A stretch of 64,000 nt of DNA from Oscillospiraceae bacterium (lineage in GTDB: Bacteria; Bacillota; Clostridia; Oscillospirales; Acutalibacteraceae), in contig SVPU01000005.1 of assembly GCA_015065685.1 (NCBI GenBank), forward strand, positions 1 through 64,000, in the 5' to 3' direction. The notes beneath the pieces were generated by a model. That model was not told where the DNA came from, made no database searches, and saw only the letters and a program-made list of their open reading frames with translations. Positions 18,901-27,069 of the stretch are shown here, piece by piece (within the stretch, counting starts at the first letter, position 1; each line of letters starts with the position of its first letter). Position numbers and translations under genes: made by a program.

Positions 18901-21819
18901 TGTACCCTCAGGAACGCCCGAGAGCCAGAAAGTCTGGTCGCGTCTCATTTCAAATTCATAAACACCGTTTTTGAAGGTGGCTGTTGTGGGATTCCCACTC
19001 GGTACTTTGTCAATATCGGTTATCCAACTGTCAAAACTTCCGCCACCCTCTATGCTAACGCGGAATTTGAATAAATCCGAAGTTCCTGTTTCAAAAATAT
19101 CAACAGTTTTAGAAATTTTAATTCCTGTTGCGGGAGTAACAGCGAGAAGTCCGTTATTACCGAGGTTCATATCAACATAATAAGTGTTGTTATGCTCTGT
19201 AAGATATGGGTGGAATACCATTAACGCGGATTGTGTGTCAATAGAATCTGTTGTGCTCTTCTGCTCATCATACATATTAAGTTCGCGGGCAGGTGTTCCC
19301 TTTGGAACTACCCAGGCGCCCGTTGCGGTATCCTGCCCGTAAGGCTTGAAATCCGCCTTCCATCCATTGTCCTTTGCAGCTTTAATGGATGCCGCAGACA
19401 TTTTTTCATAGAAGAACTGCGGTTTTGAATCGCCATCAACAAAGATATACCGTCTGTGGTAATATTCTCCGTTTTCATCTAAGATTTCATTCTGTCCGAC
19501 AAGTGCATAGGTATCAGTTCCTGTTTTCTTATGAACGGCAGAATCAAATGTATAATAAAATCTTTCGTTTTCTTTGCTTGGAGTAAATTCCGATAAAGTA
19601 ACCTTGTGTTCATCGTGAGAAGCCGATGTTATATCATAACTGTTATTCCAGAAAAGGCGTGTATGACCGTCTAACGCTATGTGTCTTTCATCGGTAATTC
19701 TTGAAGTGTCAAGGATACTGTTGCCCGCAACCCCTGTAATATTAAATTCGTTAAGGTCTGAGCGAAGTCCCGTTTCATAGATAAGGCGGATGGGAGTAAT
19801 GCTTTCGGCATTTTCCACCTTGATAGAAACATCCGAAGCCTTATCAACATTAGTACCCTTCAAGGTTACAAGATAGGTCACCATAGGAACTAATGAAGCA
19901 GGTATTTTCCAAGAAACTGTCTGTTTTCCCGTTTCAATATTTGTCTTAACCTGAACCGACATATACATCATATCGCTGTTTTTGATATTGCCCACGGTTT
20001 TTCCTAAGAATCCGTAAGATTTTATCTTATAAACAGCATCTGCGGGTGCCACAGAGGATTCGCTTTCATCCCAATGTTTAATAAATGTGCCATCTGCCTT
20101 AGCATACCAACCAATATAGTTAGACCATTTTATAACATTTCCGTTTTTATCGGTCTCAAAACATAGTTGGCCCGCATTCCAAGCGGCTTTAACCAGACTT
20201 CTGGCATCTGCCGTTTCGGAAATTTTAAGTCTGGTTTTAACCGACCTTATAAACTCATCGCCCAAAGTTGTGGGATTATCGGGTGTGCCGAGTCCGTTTT
20301 CGGAAGTGTCTGCAAGTTTGGATGCCATCATATGACCGTCAAACAAGGTGTCGCCAAGAAGAATACCGGTCATATTTTTCAGTTCCATATATTCACCGAG
20401 GGTATCGGTAAACTCAACATATCCCGAAAAATCAGGACTTCCGCCCTCAAGGTGAGTCGGATAATAACGGGACTGAAGGAGTATTTCTTCAACAAGGGTA
20501 TTAAAGGCATCTGTCAGTCCATTGCCCGATGCCGAAAAATACTCATCAACATAAGACTTACTCGTTGCATAGGAATTTTTGTTAATGGTGATATTTGTAT
20601 ATCCGTTATTTTTGCTTCTGTCCACAACAGATACCTGCATTGTAGCAGAACTCTTATCGTTATAAGCGTTCCAAAGACTATCGGTAACGGTTGTGCTATC
20701 GGGATTAAGAACACTTGTGGCAACACTTTTTGAGGTATCGTTTGTAATAGATGTTAAATTAAATCCAAGCGTATAGAAAAGGCTTCTGCCTGCTCCGTTT
20801 TTATCGTGAACCTTATATTTATTTTCAATGCGGTTTTTAATGTAAGAAGTAGTAAGTTGAACTAAGAAACCCTGTCCAACAGTCATTTGGTCATCATCAC
20901 CGTCGCCGAAATCGGAACCTTTAGTTCCATTTCTTCCATAGGTTTGGTTTTCAACATCGGCAAATTTACTAGCCCCCAAAGTAGGCGCACCGTCAGACAT
21001 AAGCACAACTATCGGCATACGGTATTCGCCCGATTGCCAATTGTTGTCGCTGATGATTATTTCATTATCGGGCACTTCGCTGAACATTTTATACGCTTCC
21101 CAAAGGCCCGCTTGAATATAAGTTGCACCACCGCGGCTCTTTGAACCGAATGAAGCATTTTGTTTTGTCCCTGAAACATATCTGCTGTTTACCGAAACAG
21201 TACCATTATTATAGGTAATAAAGTTTCCGTCAGAAGCGGTGCTTGTGTAACGGTCAAGCGGGAGAAGTCTTGTAACTGCATTTGAATAGGTTCTGTCTGA
21301 ACTCGAACCCGAATAAAGAACCACACCGACTCTGTTATTATTATTGGTTTGCTGAAGTGATTTAATTGCATCGTTGGTGGCCTTGACCAACTGCGCCACA
21401 GAGTCTGAGGACATTGAGCCCGAAAGGTCAAGCACCATTATGGTATCAGTGGGTACCGTGGAATAACCCACAACCTCTTTGTTAGCCGATATTGCAGATA
21501 AAGCAGTAAGGAAATTCTTACTGTCATCCAGCATAGAAACCTTACCGCCAAATGAGGAAGCATCGGTGAAAACCGATTTATCGGTCCAAACGCCGCCTGC
21601 ATTTTTGGTTGTGAGGTTTTCTGTGTCAAAATAATTCTTCCAGTTGTCCATAGTATTTACGTCAACTATACGATTATAGTATTCATTCCCCGAAGGCTCT
21701 GCCGCAAACGCGGTAAGCGGTAAGGAAGAAAACACCACCATCATTGCAACCAATACCGCAACTGCAGATTTAGCCTTGCGGGATATTAATTTTAAACTCT
21801 TTTTAATAATATTTTTCAT
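15904..21819 (-). CDS. Giant LPxTG-anchored VWA/pilin-repeat surface protein
   Basis: This 1971-residue wall-anchored adhesin has a signal peptide (1-39, ending AFA), then a von Willebrand A domain (about 125-450) with an intact metal site: DLSGS at 131-135 and a threonine in GGATY. Two collagen-binding-B/DUF5979-like sandwiches follow (about 900-1120), then six Spy0128/FctA-type pilin repeats, each with a K-x-L-x-G opening and an N-[TV]-Y end where Lys-Asn isopeptide bonds normally form. It ends with a Pro-Thr spacer, LPQTG near 1932, a membrane helix and KKRR. The layout resembles tip or basal pilins of Gram-positive pili. No sortase or other pilin gene is nearby. It is cotranscribed with the TetR gene 15 bp upstream. 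Confidence 0.9.
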   Translation of the reverse strand: MKNIIKKSLKLISRKAKSAVAVLVAMMVVFSSLPLTAFAAEPSGNEYYNRIVDVNTMDNWKNYFDTENLTTKNAGGVWTDKSVFTDASSFGGKVSMLDDSKNFLTALSAISANKEVVGYSTVPTDTIMVLDLSGSMSSDSVAQLVKATNDAIKSLQQTNNNNRVGVVLYSGSSSDRTYSNAVTRLLPLDRYTSTASDGNFITYNNGTVSVNSRYVSGTKQNASFGSKSRGGATYIQAGLWEAYKMFSEVPDNEIIISDNNWQSGEYRMPIVVLMSDGAPTLGASKFADVENQTYGRNGTKGSDFGDGDDDQMTVGQGFLVQLTTSYIKNRIENKYKVHDKNGAGRSLFYTLGFNLTSITNDTSKSVATSVLNPDSTTVTDSLWNAYNDKSSATMQVSVVDRSKNNGYTNITINKNSYATSKSYVDEYFSASGNGLTDAFNTLVEEILLQSRYYPTHLEGGSPDFSGYVEFTDTLGEYMELKNMTGILLGDTLFDGHMMASKLADTSENGLGTPDNPTTLGDEFIRSVKTRLKISETADARSLVKAAWNAGQLCFETDKNGNVIKWSNYIGWYAKADGTFIKHWDESESSVAPADAVYKIKSYGFLGKTVGNIKNSDMMYMSVQVKTNIETGKQTVSWKIPASLVPMVTYLVTLKGTNVDKASDVSIKVENAESITPIRLIYETGLRSDLNEFNITGVAGNSILDTSRITDERHIALDGHTRLFWNNSYDITSASHDEHKVTLSEFTPSKENERFYYTFDSAVHKKTGTDTYALVGQNEILDENGEYYHRRYIFVDGDSKPQFFYEKMSAASIKAAKDNGWKADFKPYGQDTATGAWVVPKGTPARELNMYDEQKSTTDSIDTQSALMVFHPYLTEHNNTYYVDMNLGNNGLLAVTPATGIKISKTVDIFETGTSDLFKFRVSIEGGGSFDSWITDIDKVPSGNPTTATFKNGVYEFEMRRDQTFWLSGVPEGTKYTVEEISDNTDYKIKSVHVNNVSTGTTATGTVAKYYIDDVIFVNTAIGEGDLVITKKVVDKNGNEIDVSENVVFTAEVTLKDSSGAAVSGVFESSKGNITVSSNGKFTVNLKAGESLVVRNIPEETKYEVREINIPQGFEISAEKSSLAGVVDASANDEALIVNQYNPKSIDGSDISVVIKKEISGNRTDWLQGESYTFKLERLDHTRSMSSPLATATIDYNDADKSHLFSLSSENYAEAGTYYYRITEEKGNQGGITYDTAERRFSVVVADSDMDGDLEVIAVNNDVNTIISGKWTVTASFNNVYAPSGTATAEIDIKKVLSGHALNGYQFALYDKDPVLNNDATEIMKSGLTDAEGNVKIKLDYSANATGQTFTYYLAEINRGQTINNIKYSDEVYKVEVLIKDNLDGTIFAETVISGLAPGTTVPTFTNVYEPSDSDFVTISGRKEIIGDRLLNEGEFTFNITSDNAAAPMPSDLAVKNMANGSFSFPVIEFKDIHKNQTFVYKVTESKANVIGGFEYDSTVYTVTVTVEDVNQKIYATAVINNGQQNVNDIVFKNTYDPKDAEVVLSGTKLLTGKDMQNNEFAFKLEAVTSNAPMPSSNIANNNEKGEITFGKITFEKAGVYNYKLTEVKGADSRYDYDESVYEVKVTVTDNSEGLLSAKVELKKDNMLSSEIVFRNGFVPTPVSYDITANFGGLKKLEGRPLKDGEFSFALINAINGKQIGETVHNYASGNFAFPAVPLATTGVHHFKIAEVIGDEKGVSYDTATFHIRVNVVQDEYGVLSIESQRVYKSVVIKDQIGGTFSEVTTFEGLATGEKIEFINTYKADPTQIVISGTKKLEGRDLKGDEFSFELYNSDNKKLETVKNGVDGKFQFAAIEIKNAGKYVYNVREVDDSRENITYDDSVYTVTVIVTDKFDGTFEIEYEYSKGDEKAEDIDFINVYTEPVPTPTPTPELPQTGDSSNLLMWFATTFVSGYGIVAITVYNKKRRETQEN

Positions 21820-21834
21820 AACCTTTCCTCCGTA

Positions 21835-22521
21835 TTATCTATGTAACAGTTCTTCAAATGCATTATTATTTGATTTTTCAACATATTCCTTAAATTCTTT
21901 AAAAACGCGCCGGCTAATCTTTCGGTAATCCATTGCAAGCACCTTATCGATTTTTGTTTTGCGTATTTCTTCTGGGACATTGTATGTCATCATTATATTA
22001 TTTAGCGCATTTGCAATTCGAACGTCAATCGGAACGTCCTCATTTGTTATCATCATTGAGGCATATTCAATACCCGATACCAAAATTTCTGTTTCAGTAT
22101 AATTATGCTCCTCCCAATTAGGACAATAATCACTAAATACCAACTTTGCTCTCTTGGCATCGTTTTTTCTGATTATTTCAAGTGTTATCGGATGTGAATA
22201 TGCCGAAAAATAGAAATCCTTTGCTATTTCGCTTTCTTCGCACATAGCAGTCATTGTGGCAAATTCCAAACACAAAGCCATTAGCGAGGTATTGCCCTCT
22301 TCAACAACACTTTGCATCATTGCCCACTGAAAATCACATAACATTTCAACAAGAATTGCAAGTATGTGCTCCTTTGTGTGAAAATAAAATGTGAGATTCC
22401 CCGTGCTTATTTCAAGTTCATCACATATTGATTTAACCGATGTTGCAGAGAACCCCTTTTCCAAAAACATTTTAGTTGCAACACGAATGATTTCAAGTTT
22501 GGTTGTATTAACTTTAACCAT
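21835..22521 (-). CDS. TetR-family regulator
   Basis: A 228-residue repressor-type protein with an N-terminal TetR helix-turn-helix: MFLEKGFSATSVKSICDELEIS then TGNLTFYFHTKEH, residues 17-52. The rest is helical and should bind a ligand. It is the first gene of the operon that encodes the giant surface protein, separated by only 15 bp with a GGAGG site in between. Autoregulation together with control of adhesin expression is the simplest reading. The ligand cannot be predicted. Confidence 0.85.
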   Translation of the reverse strand: MVKVNTTKLEIIRVATKMFLEKGFSATSVKSICDELEISTGNLTFYFHTKEHILAILVEMLCDFQWAMMQSVVEEGNTSLMALCLEFATMTAMCEESEIAKDFYFSAYSHPITLEIIRKNDAKRAKLVFSDYCPNWEEHNYTETEILVSGIEYASMMITNEDVPIDVRIANALNNIMMTYNVPEEIRKTKIDKVLAMDYRKISRRVFKEFKEYVEKSNNNAFEELLHR

Positions 22522-22568
22522 CGCCGTAATCCCCCTTTTAAGAATGCTCTATTACACAAAAATGCATT

Positions 22569-22627
22569 TAGCACGCATCCTAATTAGTATCTATCCAAAT
22601 TCTAGCATATATCCTAAACTTTGTCAA
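22569..22627 (-). promoter_or_regulatory. Promoter of the tetR-adhesin operon with a direct repeat
   Basis: On the minus strand TTGACA (22622-22627) and TAGAAT (22599-22604) are 17 bp apart. On the plus strand a 12-bp direct repeat, TAGCAyryATCC, occurs at 22569-22580 and 22603-22614, one copy overlapping the spacer and -10 and the other in the early transcribed region. CTAATTAG between them is palindromic. These are candidate operators; which protein binds is inference. Confidence 0.55.
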
Positions 22628-22639
22628 TAGTGAATATAA

Positions 22640-22676
22640 AAAAACAACTTGTGCAAAAGCAAAAGTTGTTTTTAAA
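22640..22676 (-). terminator. Terminator of the araD-araM operon
   Basis: The stem AAAACAACTT/AAAGTTGTTTT with an A-rich loop, followed by T's on the minus strand, lies about 30 bp after the araM stop. Confidence 0.65.
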
Positions 22677-22707
22677 TTATATTAATTGTTTCGCCTGACC
22701 TATTCCA

Positions 22708-23946
22708 TTATAAACATTTTCTAAGTCTCATAAGTGTTAATCTGTTTCTGACCATTGGTGATGAACTGAGAAGTTCCTGTTCTGTTTCTTTAGACACACC
22801 AATATCATTAAGTTCTGATTTTATTCCCTGCTTTAAATATAAATCCTTTAAATATGCTATGTCGGGGATTTTATTTATTTCAATGCAAATTTTTTCCCAA
22901 TTGTTTTTTAAATTCTCGGCTTTAATATTTGTTGCGGCATCGTTTTTGTTTTCTTCTAAAATTTCATTTGATTTTTCTTCTCCAAAAACGCGCAAAATTT
23001 CTTCCTTGCCAAATTCCTTGTAATCTTTAAAACTGATATTATTAAGGTGGGTTAATCTTTGATATTCCCTTATTGCCAAGAGTGTGCCAACTCCAACCTT
23101 TTCGCCGTGGAGAGCATCTGAATGGAGCCCGAGTTTTTCGGGTTCCATTTCAATAAAATGAGAAATGTGGTGTTCTGCACCCGAAGCAGGACGGGAATTG
23201 CCCATCATCTGCATTGCAAGGCCCGAAAGCAACAAACCATACATCAAATTTTCAAAAGCCGATTCGTCACCTTTTAAAATTCCACCGACAGACTCCACAA
23301 CCTTTTGAGTGGCTTGTAAAGTCATATACGCTATTCTCTCACAATAAAACTCACCCGTTAAAATATTGCCGATTTTCCACTCGGTAAGTGCAACATATTT
23401 TCCAACCATATCGCCGAATCCCGATTTTGCAAGGTGTACCGGCGCTTTTTTAATTATATCGGTATCTGCCACAACAATTTTCGGAGCAACCGCGGTTAAA
23501 GTTTTTTTGCAACCTTTCCAGGTCATTGCAGCAACCGATGAACAAAAACCGTCAACACTTGCAGCAGTGGGACAAGAAACAAAATCTATGTTTCTTTTAT
23601 ATGCACAGTATCTCACGATATCGTGAATAGTGCCCGAGCCAACGGCAATTAAAACCTCGGCATTTTGTGGCAACTGTTTCAATAACAGTTCAACACCGTG
23701 TTCATCAGCGTGTAAATTTTCGGGGCTTAAAACAACCTCAAAATCCGCTTTGGGGTGTATACCTTCAGTTGCTTTATATGTGTTTTTATCGTATACAGCA
23801 ACGGTGTAACCACCGAGATTATATTTTTGCATATAATCATTTACATTTTTAAGACAACCGCTTTCAATAACAGAGAAAACCGTTTCCATTTTATGTTCTC
23901 TGCCACAAGAGCAAAGACCGTTATATTTTAAACTTTCAATTATCAT
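22708..23946 (-). CDS. araM: Glycerol-1-phosphate dehydrogenase family (AraM/EgsA)
   Basis: A 412-residue iron- or nickel-type dehydrogenase of the AraM group, which in Bacillus subtilis reduces dihydroxyacetone phosphate to sn-glycerol-1-phosphate. The nucleotide-binding segment is VLIAVGSGTIHDIVRYCA (about residues 99-116). The metal and substrate region CPTAASVDGF follows near 125, and further ligands sit in SGFGDMVGKY and GAEHHISHF. It starts 2 nt after araD, with its ribosome-binding site inside araD. The araD-araM pairing matches arabinose loci of Firmicutes, but araA and araB are not in this window. Confidence 0.88.
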   Translation of the reverse strand: MIIESLKYNGLCSCGREHKMETVFSVIESGCLKNVNDYMQKYNLGGYTVAVYDKNTYKATEGIHPKADFEVVLSPENLHADEHGVELLLKQLPQNAEVLIAVGSGTIHDIVRYCAYKRNIDFVSCPTAASVDGFCSSVAAMTWKGCKKTLTAVAPKIVVADTDIIKKAPVHLAKSGFGDMVGKYVALTEWKIGNILTGEFYCERIAYMTLQATQKVVESVGGILKGDESAFENLMYGLLLSGLAMQMMGNSRPASGAEHHISHFIEMEPEKLGLHSDALHGEKVGVGTLLAIREYQRLTHLNNISFKDYKEFGKEEILRVFGEEKSNEILEENKNDAATNIKAENLKNNWEKICIEINKIPDIAYLKDLYLKQGIKSELNDIGVSKETEQELLSSSPMVRNRLTLMRLRKCL

Positions 23947-23947
23947 T

Positions 23948-24640
23948 TTAGTTCTCCTTTTGTCCGTAATAAGCGTTGGCGCCGTGTTTTCTAAAATAAT
24001 GTTTGTCGGCCAATTCCTGTTGAAATTCGGTATTTGGGTTCAAACTCAAAGTATGCCAAGCCATCATTGCAGTTTCTTCAAGAATTATTGCATTTTCAAC
24101 CGATTTTGCCGCATCACTGCCCCAAGTAAAAGGTCCGTGAGAATTCACTAAAACAGCAGGAATGCTTAACGGATCGGTACCTTTAAATGCTTCGATAATA
24201 ACCGTTCCCGTTTCTTTTTCATATTCCCCTGTTATTTCTTGGGGTATAAGCTTTCTTGTGCAAGGAACATCGCCATAAAACGTATCTGCATGGGTGGTAC
24301 CGAGCGCCTTTAAAGATTTGCCCGCTTGAGCGAATATGGTCGCCCATCTAGAATGGGTGTGAGTTATGCCGCCTATATCAGAAAATGCTTTATAAAGTTC
24401 AATATGAGTCGGCAAATCTGAAGATGGATTAAGTTTACCCTCAACAACATTTCCGTTCATATCCACAACAACCATATCATCCGCCGTCATGGTGTCATAA
24501 CTGACACCCGAAGGCTTTATAACTATGTATCCCTTTTCTCGGTCAATTTCCGAGACATTTCCCCAAGTGAGCACAACAAGTCCGCTGCTTTTGAGCAAAA
24601 CATTTGCTTTATACACGCGTTCTTTCATTGCTTCTAACAT
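23948..24640 (-). CDS. araD: L-ribulose-5-phosphate 4-epimerase
   Basis: A class II aldolase-fold epimerase that converts L-ribulose-5-phosphate to D-xylulose-5-phosphate, the last step of arabinose entry into the pentose phosphate pathway. Motifs: TWGNVSEID near the start, SSDLPTH, the zinc ligands in [12 protein letters not shown], and [16 protein letters not shown]. At 230 residues the length is standard. I start at ATG 24640 because GGGGGAAAA lies 7 nt upstream; an ATG at 24661 has no site. It is transcribed divergently from a DeoR regulator. Confidence 0.93.
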   Translation of the reverse strand: MLEAMKERVYKANVLLKSSGLVVLTWGNVSEIDREKGYIVIKPSGVSYDTMTADDMVVVDMNGNVVEGKLNPSSDLPTHIELYKAFSDIGGITHTHSRWATIFAQAGKSLKALGTTHADTFYGDVPCTRKLIPQEITGEYEKETGTVIIEAFKGTDPLSIPAVLVNSHGPFTWGSDAAKSVENAIILEETAMMAWHTLSLNPNTEFQQELADKHYFRKHGANAYYGQKEN

Positions 24641-24681
24641 AACTTTTCCCCCATTTGACATTTTAATGTTTTATATGTATA

Positions 24682-24710
24682 ATTATATTACAGTGCTCAT
24701 AAATGAGCAA
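24682..24710 (-). promoter_or_regulatory. araD promoter overlapping a 16-bp palindromic operator
   Basis: On the minus strand TTGCTC (24705-24710) and TATAAT (24682-24687) are 17 bp apart. The perfect palindrome TGCTCAT-AA-ATGAGCA (24694-24709) covers the -35 box and half of the spacer. It also lies about where a -35 box would be for the divergent deoR gene (TATAAT at 24721-24726). One bound DeoR-type repressor could shut both directions. Confidence 0.75.
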
Positions 24711-24753
24711 TATATGGCGTTATAATTGATAAACGCGCAAAAGAAGGATTAAA

Positions 24754-25488
24754 ATGAGCATAACAAATAGACAAGAACAAATTTTAAATATTTTAAATGA
24801 GCGGACCTTTATAACTGTTAACGAACTTTCCCAACTAACCTTTACTTCTCCCTCAAGCATTCGCAGAGATTTAACATACCTTCAAAATAATGGTCTTGCC
24901 CAGCGCACTCACGGTGGCGTTTCTATGCCAAATCCGATAAAAGGTGTTGCGAGTTTTCACGATAGGTCGCACAAAAATATTAAACAAAAAAGAATTATTG
25001 CGCAAAAAGCATCTACTCTTTTAAAAGAAGGGCAAAACATTATTCTTGACAGTTCAAGCACAGCAACGTTTATGTTGCCTTACATAGCTAAATTTAGTTC
25101 CATCACAATATTTACTAACAATCTATCAACCGCATTAAGGGCTATCGAATTAGGTATAAACACATATTGTATTGGTGGGCATGCAATAAACGATTCGGTT
25201 GTTCTTTCAGGAACAGAAACATACAAAACACTTTCGAATATAAAGGCCGATATTCTGTTTTTTTCCTCGCAATCACTTAATATAAGTGGTGATATTTCCG
25301 ATTCTACTGAAGAAGAAAACTATGTACGAATGTTAATGATTGAATCATCAAAAAAATCTGTGTTTTTATGTGATAATGAGAAATTCAACAAAACATCACT
25401 ACACAGACTTTGTAACATCGACGATATTGATATTGCTGTTTTTAATGAAAGCTTTGAAGGCTTGAATACAAAAAGTAAAATACTATAA
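24754..25488 (+). CDS. DeoR-family sugar-operon regulator
   Basis: This 244-residue regulator has the DeoR N-terminal winged helix (RQEQILNILNERTFITVNELSQL, then SSIRRDLTYLQNNGL and the RTHGG turn) and a C-terminal sugar-phosphate sensor of the isomerase fold (ILDSSSTATFM, FTNNL, IGGHAINDSVVLSG). Such proteins release DNA when they bind a pathway sugar phosphate. Divergence from araD-araM, with a shared palindrome between them, makes it their likely repressor, with L-ribulose-5-phosphate or a related compound as inducer (inferred). Confidence 0.88.
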   Translation: MSITNRQEQILNILNERTFITVNELSQLTFTSPSSIRRDLTYLQNNGLAQRTHGGVSMPNPIKGVASFHDRSHKNIKQKRIIAQKASTLLKEGQNIILDSSSTATFMLPYIAKFSSITIFTNNLSTALRAIELGINTYCIGGHAINDSVVLSGTETYKTLSNIKADILFFSSQSLNISGDISDSTEEENYVRMLMIESSKKSVFLCDNEKFNKTSLHRLCNIDDIDIAVFNESFEGLNTKSKIL

Positions 25489-25491
25489 ATT

Positions 25492-25530
25492 ACGCCCAAA
25501 GACGCTGTTACACGTCTTTGGGCGTTTATT
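25492..25530. terminator. Terminator after deoR
   Basis: The stem ACGCCCAAAGACG/CGTCTTTGGGCGT is followed by TTTATT. It is a strong hairpin that also faces the decayed spoIVB fragment arriving from the other strand. Confidence 0.85.
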
Positions 25531-25690
25531 ATGAAGCTTCTTTAAATTTATTTCCCTCTGCCACGCTTTCCGCAGTTTCCAACATATTTTCCGCAAAGAT
25601 AGCGTACCCCTTGGTCGGGTCATCGACTAATACGTGCGTAACTGCACCGATTAGTTTTCCGTTTTGAAGAATCGGACTTCCGCCCAAGAA
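25529..25690 (-). pseudogene. Decayed duplicate of the spoIVB 3' end
   Basis: In the minus-strand frame ending at 25529 the translation runs [19 protein letters not shown] and then [18 protein letters not shown], which matches the C-terminus of intact SpoIVB encoded at 28503-29750. A 68-nt stretch (25590-25657) is identical to 28561-28628, silent sites included. The copy lacks everything upstream, and the catalytic block GMSGSP is replaced by FLGGSP. It is therefore a fragment, not a functional protease, and the identity implies recent duplication or gene conversion. Confidence 0.85.
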
Positions 25691-25758
25691 TATGTCAATA
25701 TAGGACCAACATTTGAAGACACGTAACCTTCCCCTGTCTCTCTTGTTACCCTTTAAAA

Positions 25759-27069
25759 TTACGATGTTCTTACAAATGTTATTTTCTCATTACCTGATAT
25801 ATTGCTAACTATTATTTTATTTTTATTAATTAGCTCTACTTCACCACCTAACATAAGGGTTGAGTGACAACTAACCCATAAATGAACTCCTTCGTAACCA
25901 ATGTCCAACCAAACCGTTCCGTCTTCATAATCAATTTTGCTAATACTACGCGATACAGAACACACTCCACCCATATCCGTTATTGTCATATTTTTATACA
26001 AGGTTCCAATAGTTTTATCGCTTATTGCTTTCCAACTTCCTTGTATTTTTTCAACGACACTTAAGTTTTTCAACGCTTTTTTTGCAAGGTCATATTCGCC
26101 ACATAAACTTAAATAGTGTTTAACATCTGATATACTCTCTGATTCTATACCTTTGCAAAAATTATATTCTTTTAGATTTTCTATGTCTTCGCCTTTTTTA
26201 ATTAAAGAGTTAAAAGCCTCTAATGAAGAAGAATAAGATTTTTCTTTGAATTCAAAATATGCTTTTGAATATAAATATTTAACTTCGCCATCTTTATAAT
26301 CTTTTGATTTTTCGAAAAATGGTATGGCTTTTTCGAAATCTTGATTGTTGTAGAATTTCAAACCATTATAATAATTATAAAGAATTGTGGAATCTTTATA
26401 ATCATCACATTCTTTTAAACATTTTATTGCTTTGCCATACTCTTTGTTTTCAAGAAGTTTGATAGCTTTATTATAAAAAAGTTCTTCTGCTTTTTCGCTA
26501 AATTCAAACCATTTGCTATCAGAATATGATTTAGTTGCTTTTTCAATTTTTCCATTAGATAAAAGATTTTGATAGTATGAAAATCTTCCCAAAGGAATAA
26601 AAACAAAGTAAGTTAGCGCAAGCAATACAACTATTGATACACTAGAAATTGAAGAGATAATTATTCTCTTTTTAGTTTTAGCTTTCTTTTGATTGATTTT
26701 CTCTTCAACTAAAGAATAATACTTTTTAAGCTGTTGCTTATAATTATCTTCAGCATATTTAACCGCCATTTTAAAATCATCAAATTTAGTGAGTTTTTTG
26801 TTAACGGAAGAAAGGCTTGTTAAATCGGATAATTTAAGTTTTGCTAATAATCTTCCAATATATGCTTTTGCTTTATTATCGTTATTCACAATAGCAAAAT
26901 CAAATAACTCTTTAGCCTTTTTCCATTCTTTTAATTCAAGATATGTATATCCTTTTTCTATATCTGAAACAGCATTAGTTTCAACAATTACTTTTTCCAC
27001 AATATTTCCGCAAAACGGGCAATATTCACTGTCATTAGGCACATTGTTATTACACTGCTTACAAATCAT
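25759..27069 (-). CDS. Zinc-ribbon, single-pass membrane protein with TPR-like repeats
   Basis: A 436-residue protein of unknown function. Residues 3-21 form a zinc ribbon (CKQCNNNVP and YCPFCG). A short TPR-like unit follows (about 38-75), then one membrane helix at about 134-157 after a basic stretch, so the ribbon should face the cytosol. Outside are four or so TPR/Sel1-like helix pairs with repeated aromatic and Lys-rich patterns (about 190-330), and the last 90 residues look like a small beta-barrel. Its ATG overlaps the stop of the preceding gene by 4 nt, so the two are translationally coupled and probably work together. Confidence 0.7.
   Translation of the reverse strand: MICKQCNNNVPNDSEYCPFCGNIVEKVIVETNAVSDIEKGYTYLELKEWKKAKELFDFAIVNNDNKAKAYIGRLLAKLKLSDLTSLSSVNKKLTKFDDFKMAVKYAEDNYKQQLKKYYSLVEEKINQKKAKTKKRIIISSISSVSIVVLLALTYFVFIPLGRFSYYQNLLSNGKIEKATKSYSDSKWFEFSEKAEELFYNKAIKLLENKEYGKAIKCLKECDDYKDSTILYNYYNGLKFYNNQDFEKAIPFFEKSKDYKDGEVKYLYSKAYFEFKEKSYSSSLEAFNSLIKKGEDIENLKEYNFCKGIESESISDVKHYLSLCGEYDLAKKALKNLSVVEKIQGSWKAISDKTIGTLYKNMTITDMGGVCSVSRSISKIDYEDGTVWLDIGYEGVHLWVSCHSTLMLGGEVELINKNKIIVSNISGNEKITFVRTS

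Noticed and set aside
20167-20733. 188-codon open frame opposite the giant surface protein
   Set aside because: It lies fully inside a gene with signal peptide, VWA domain and LPxTG end, and has no start signals. It is a shadow frame.
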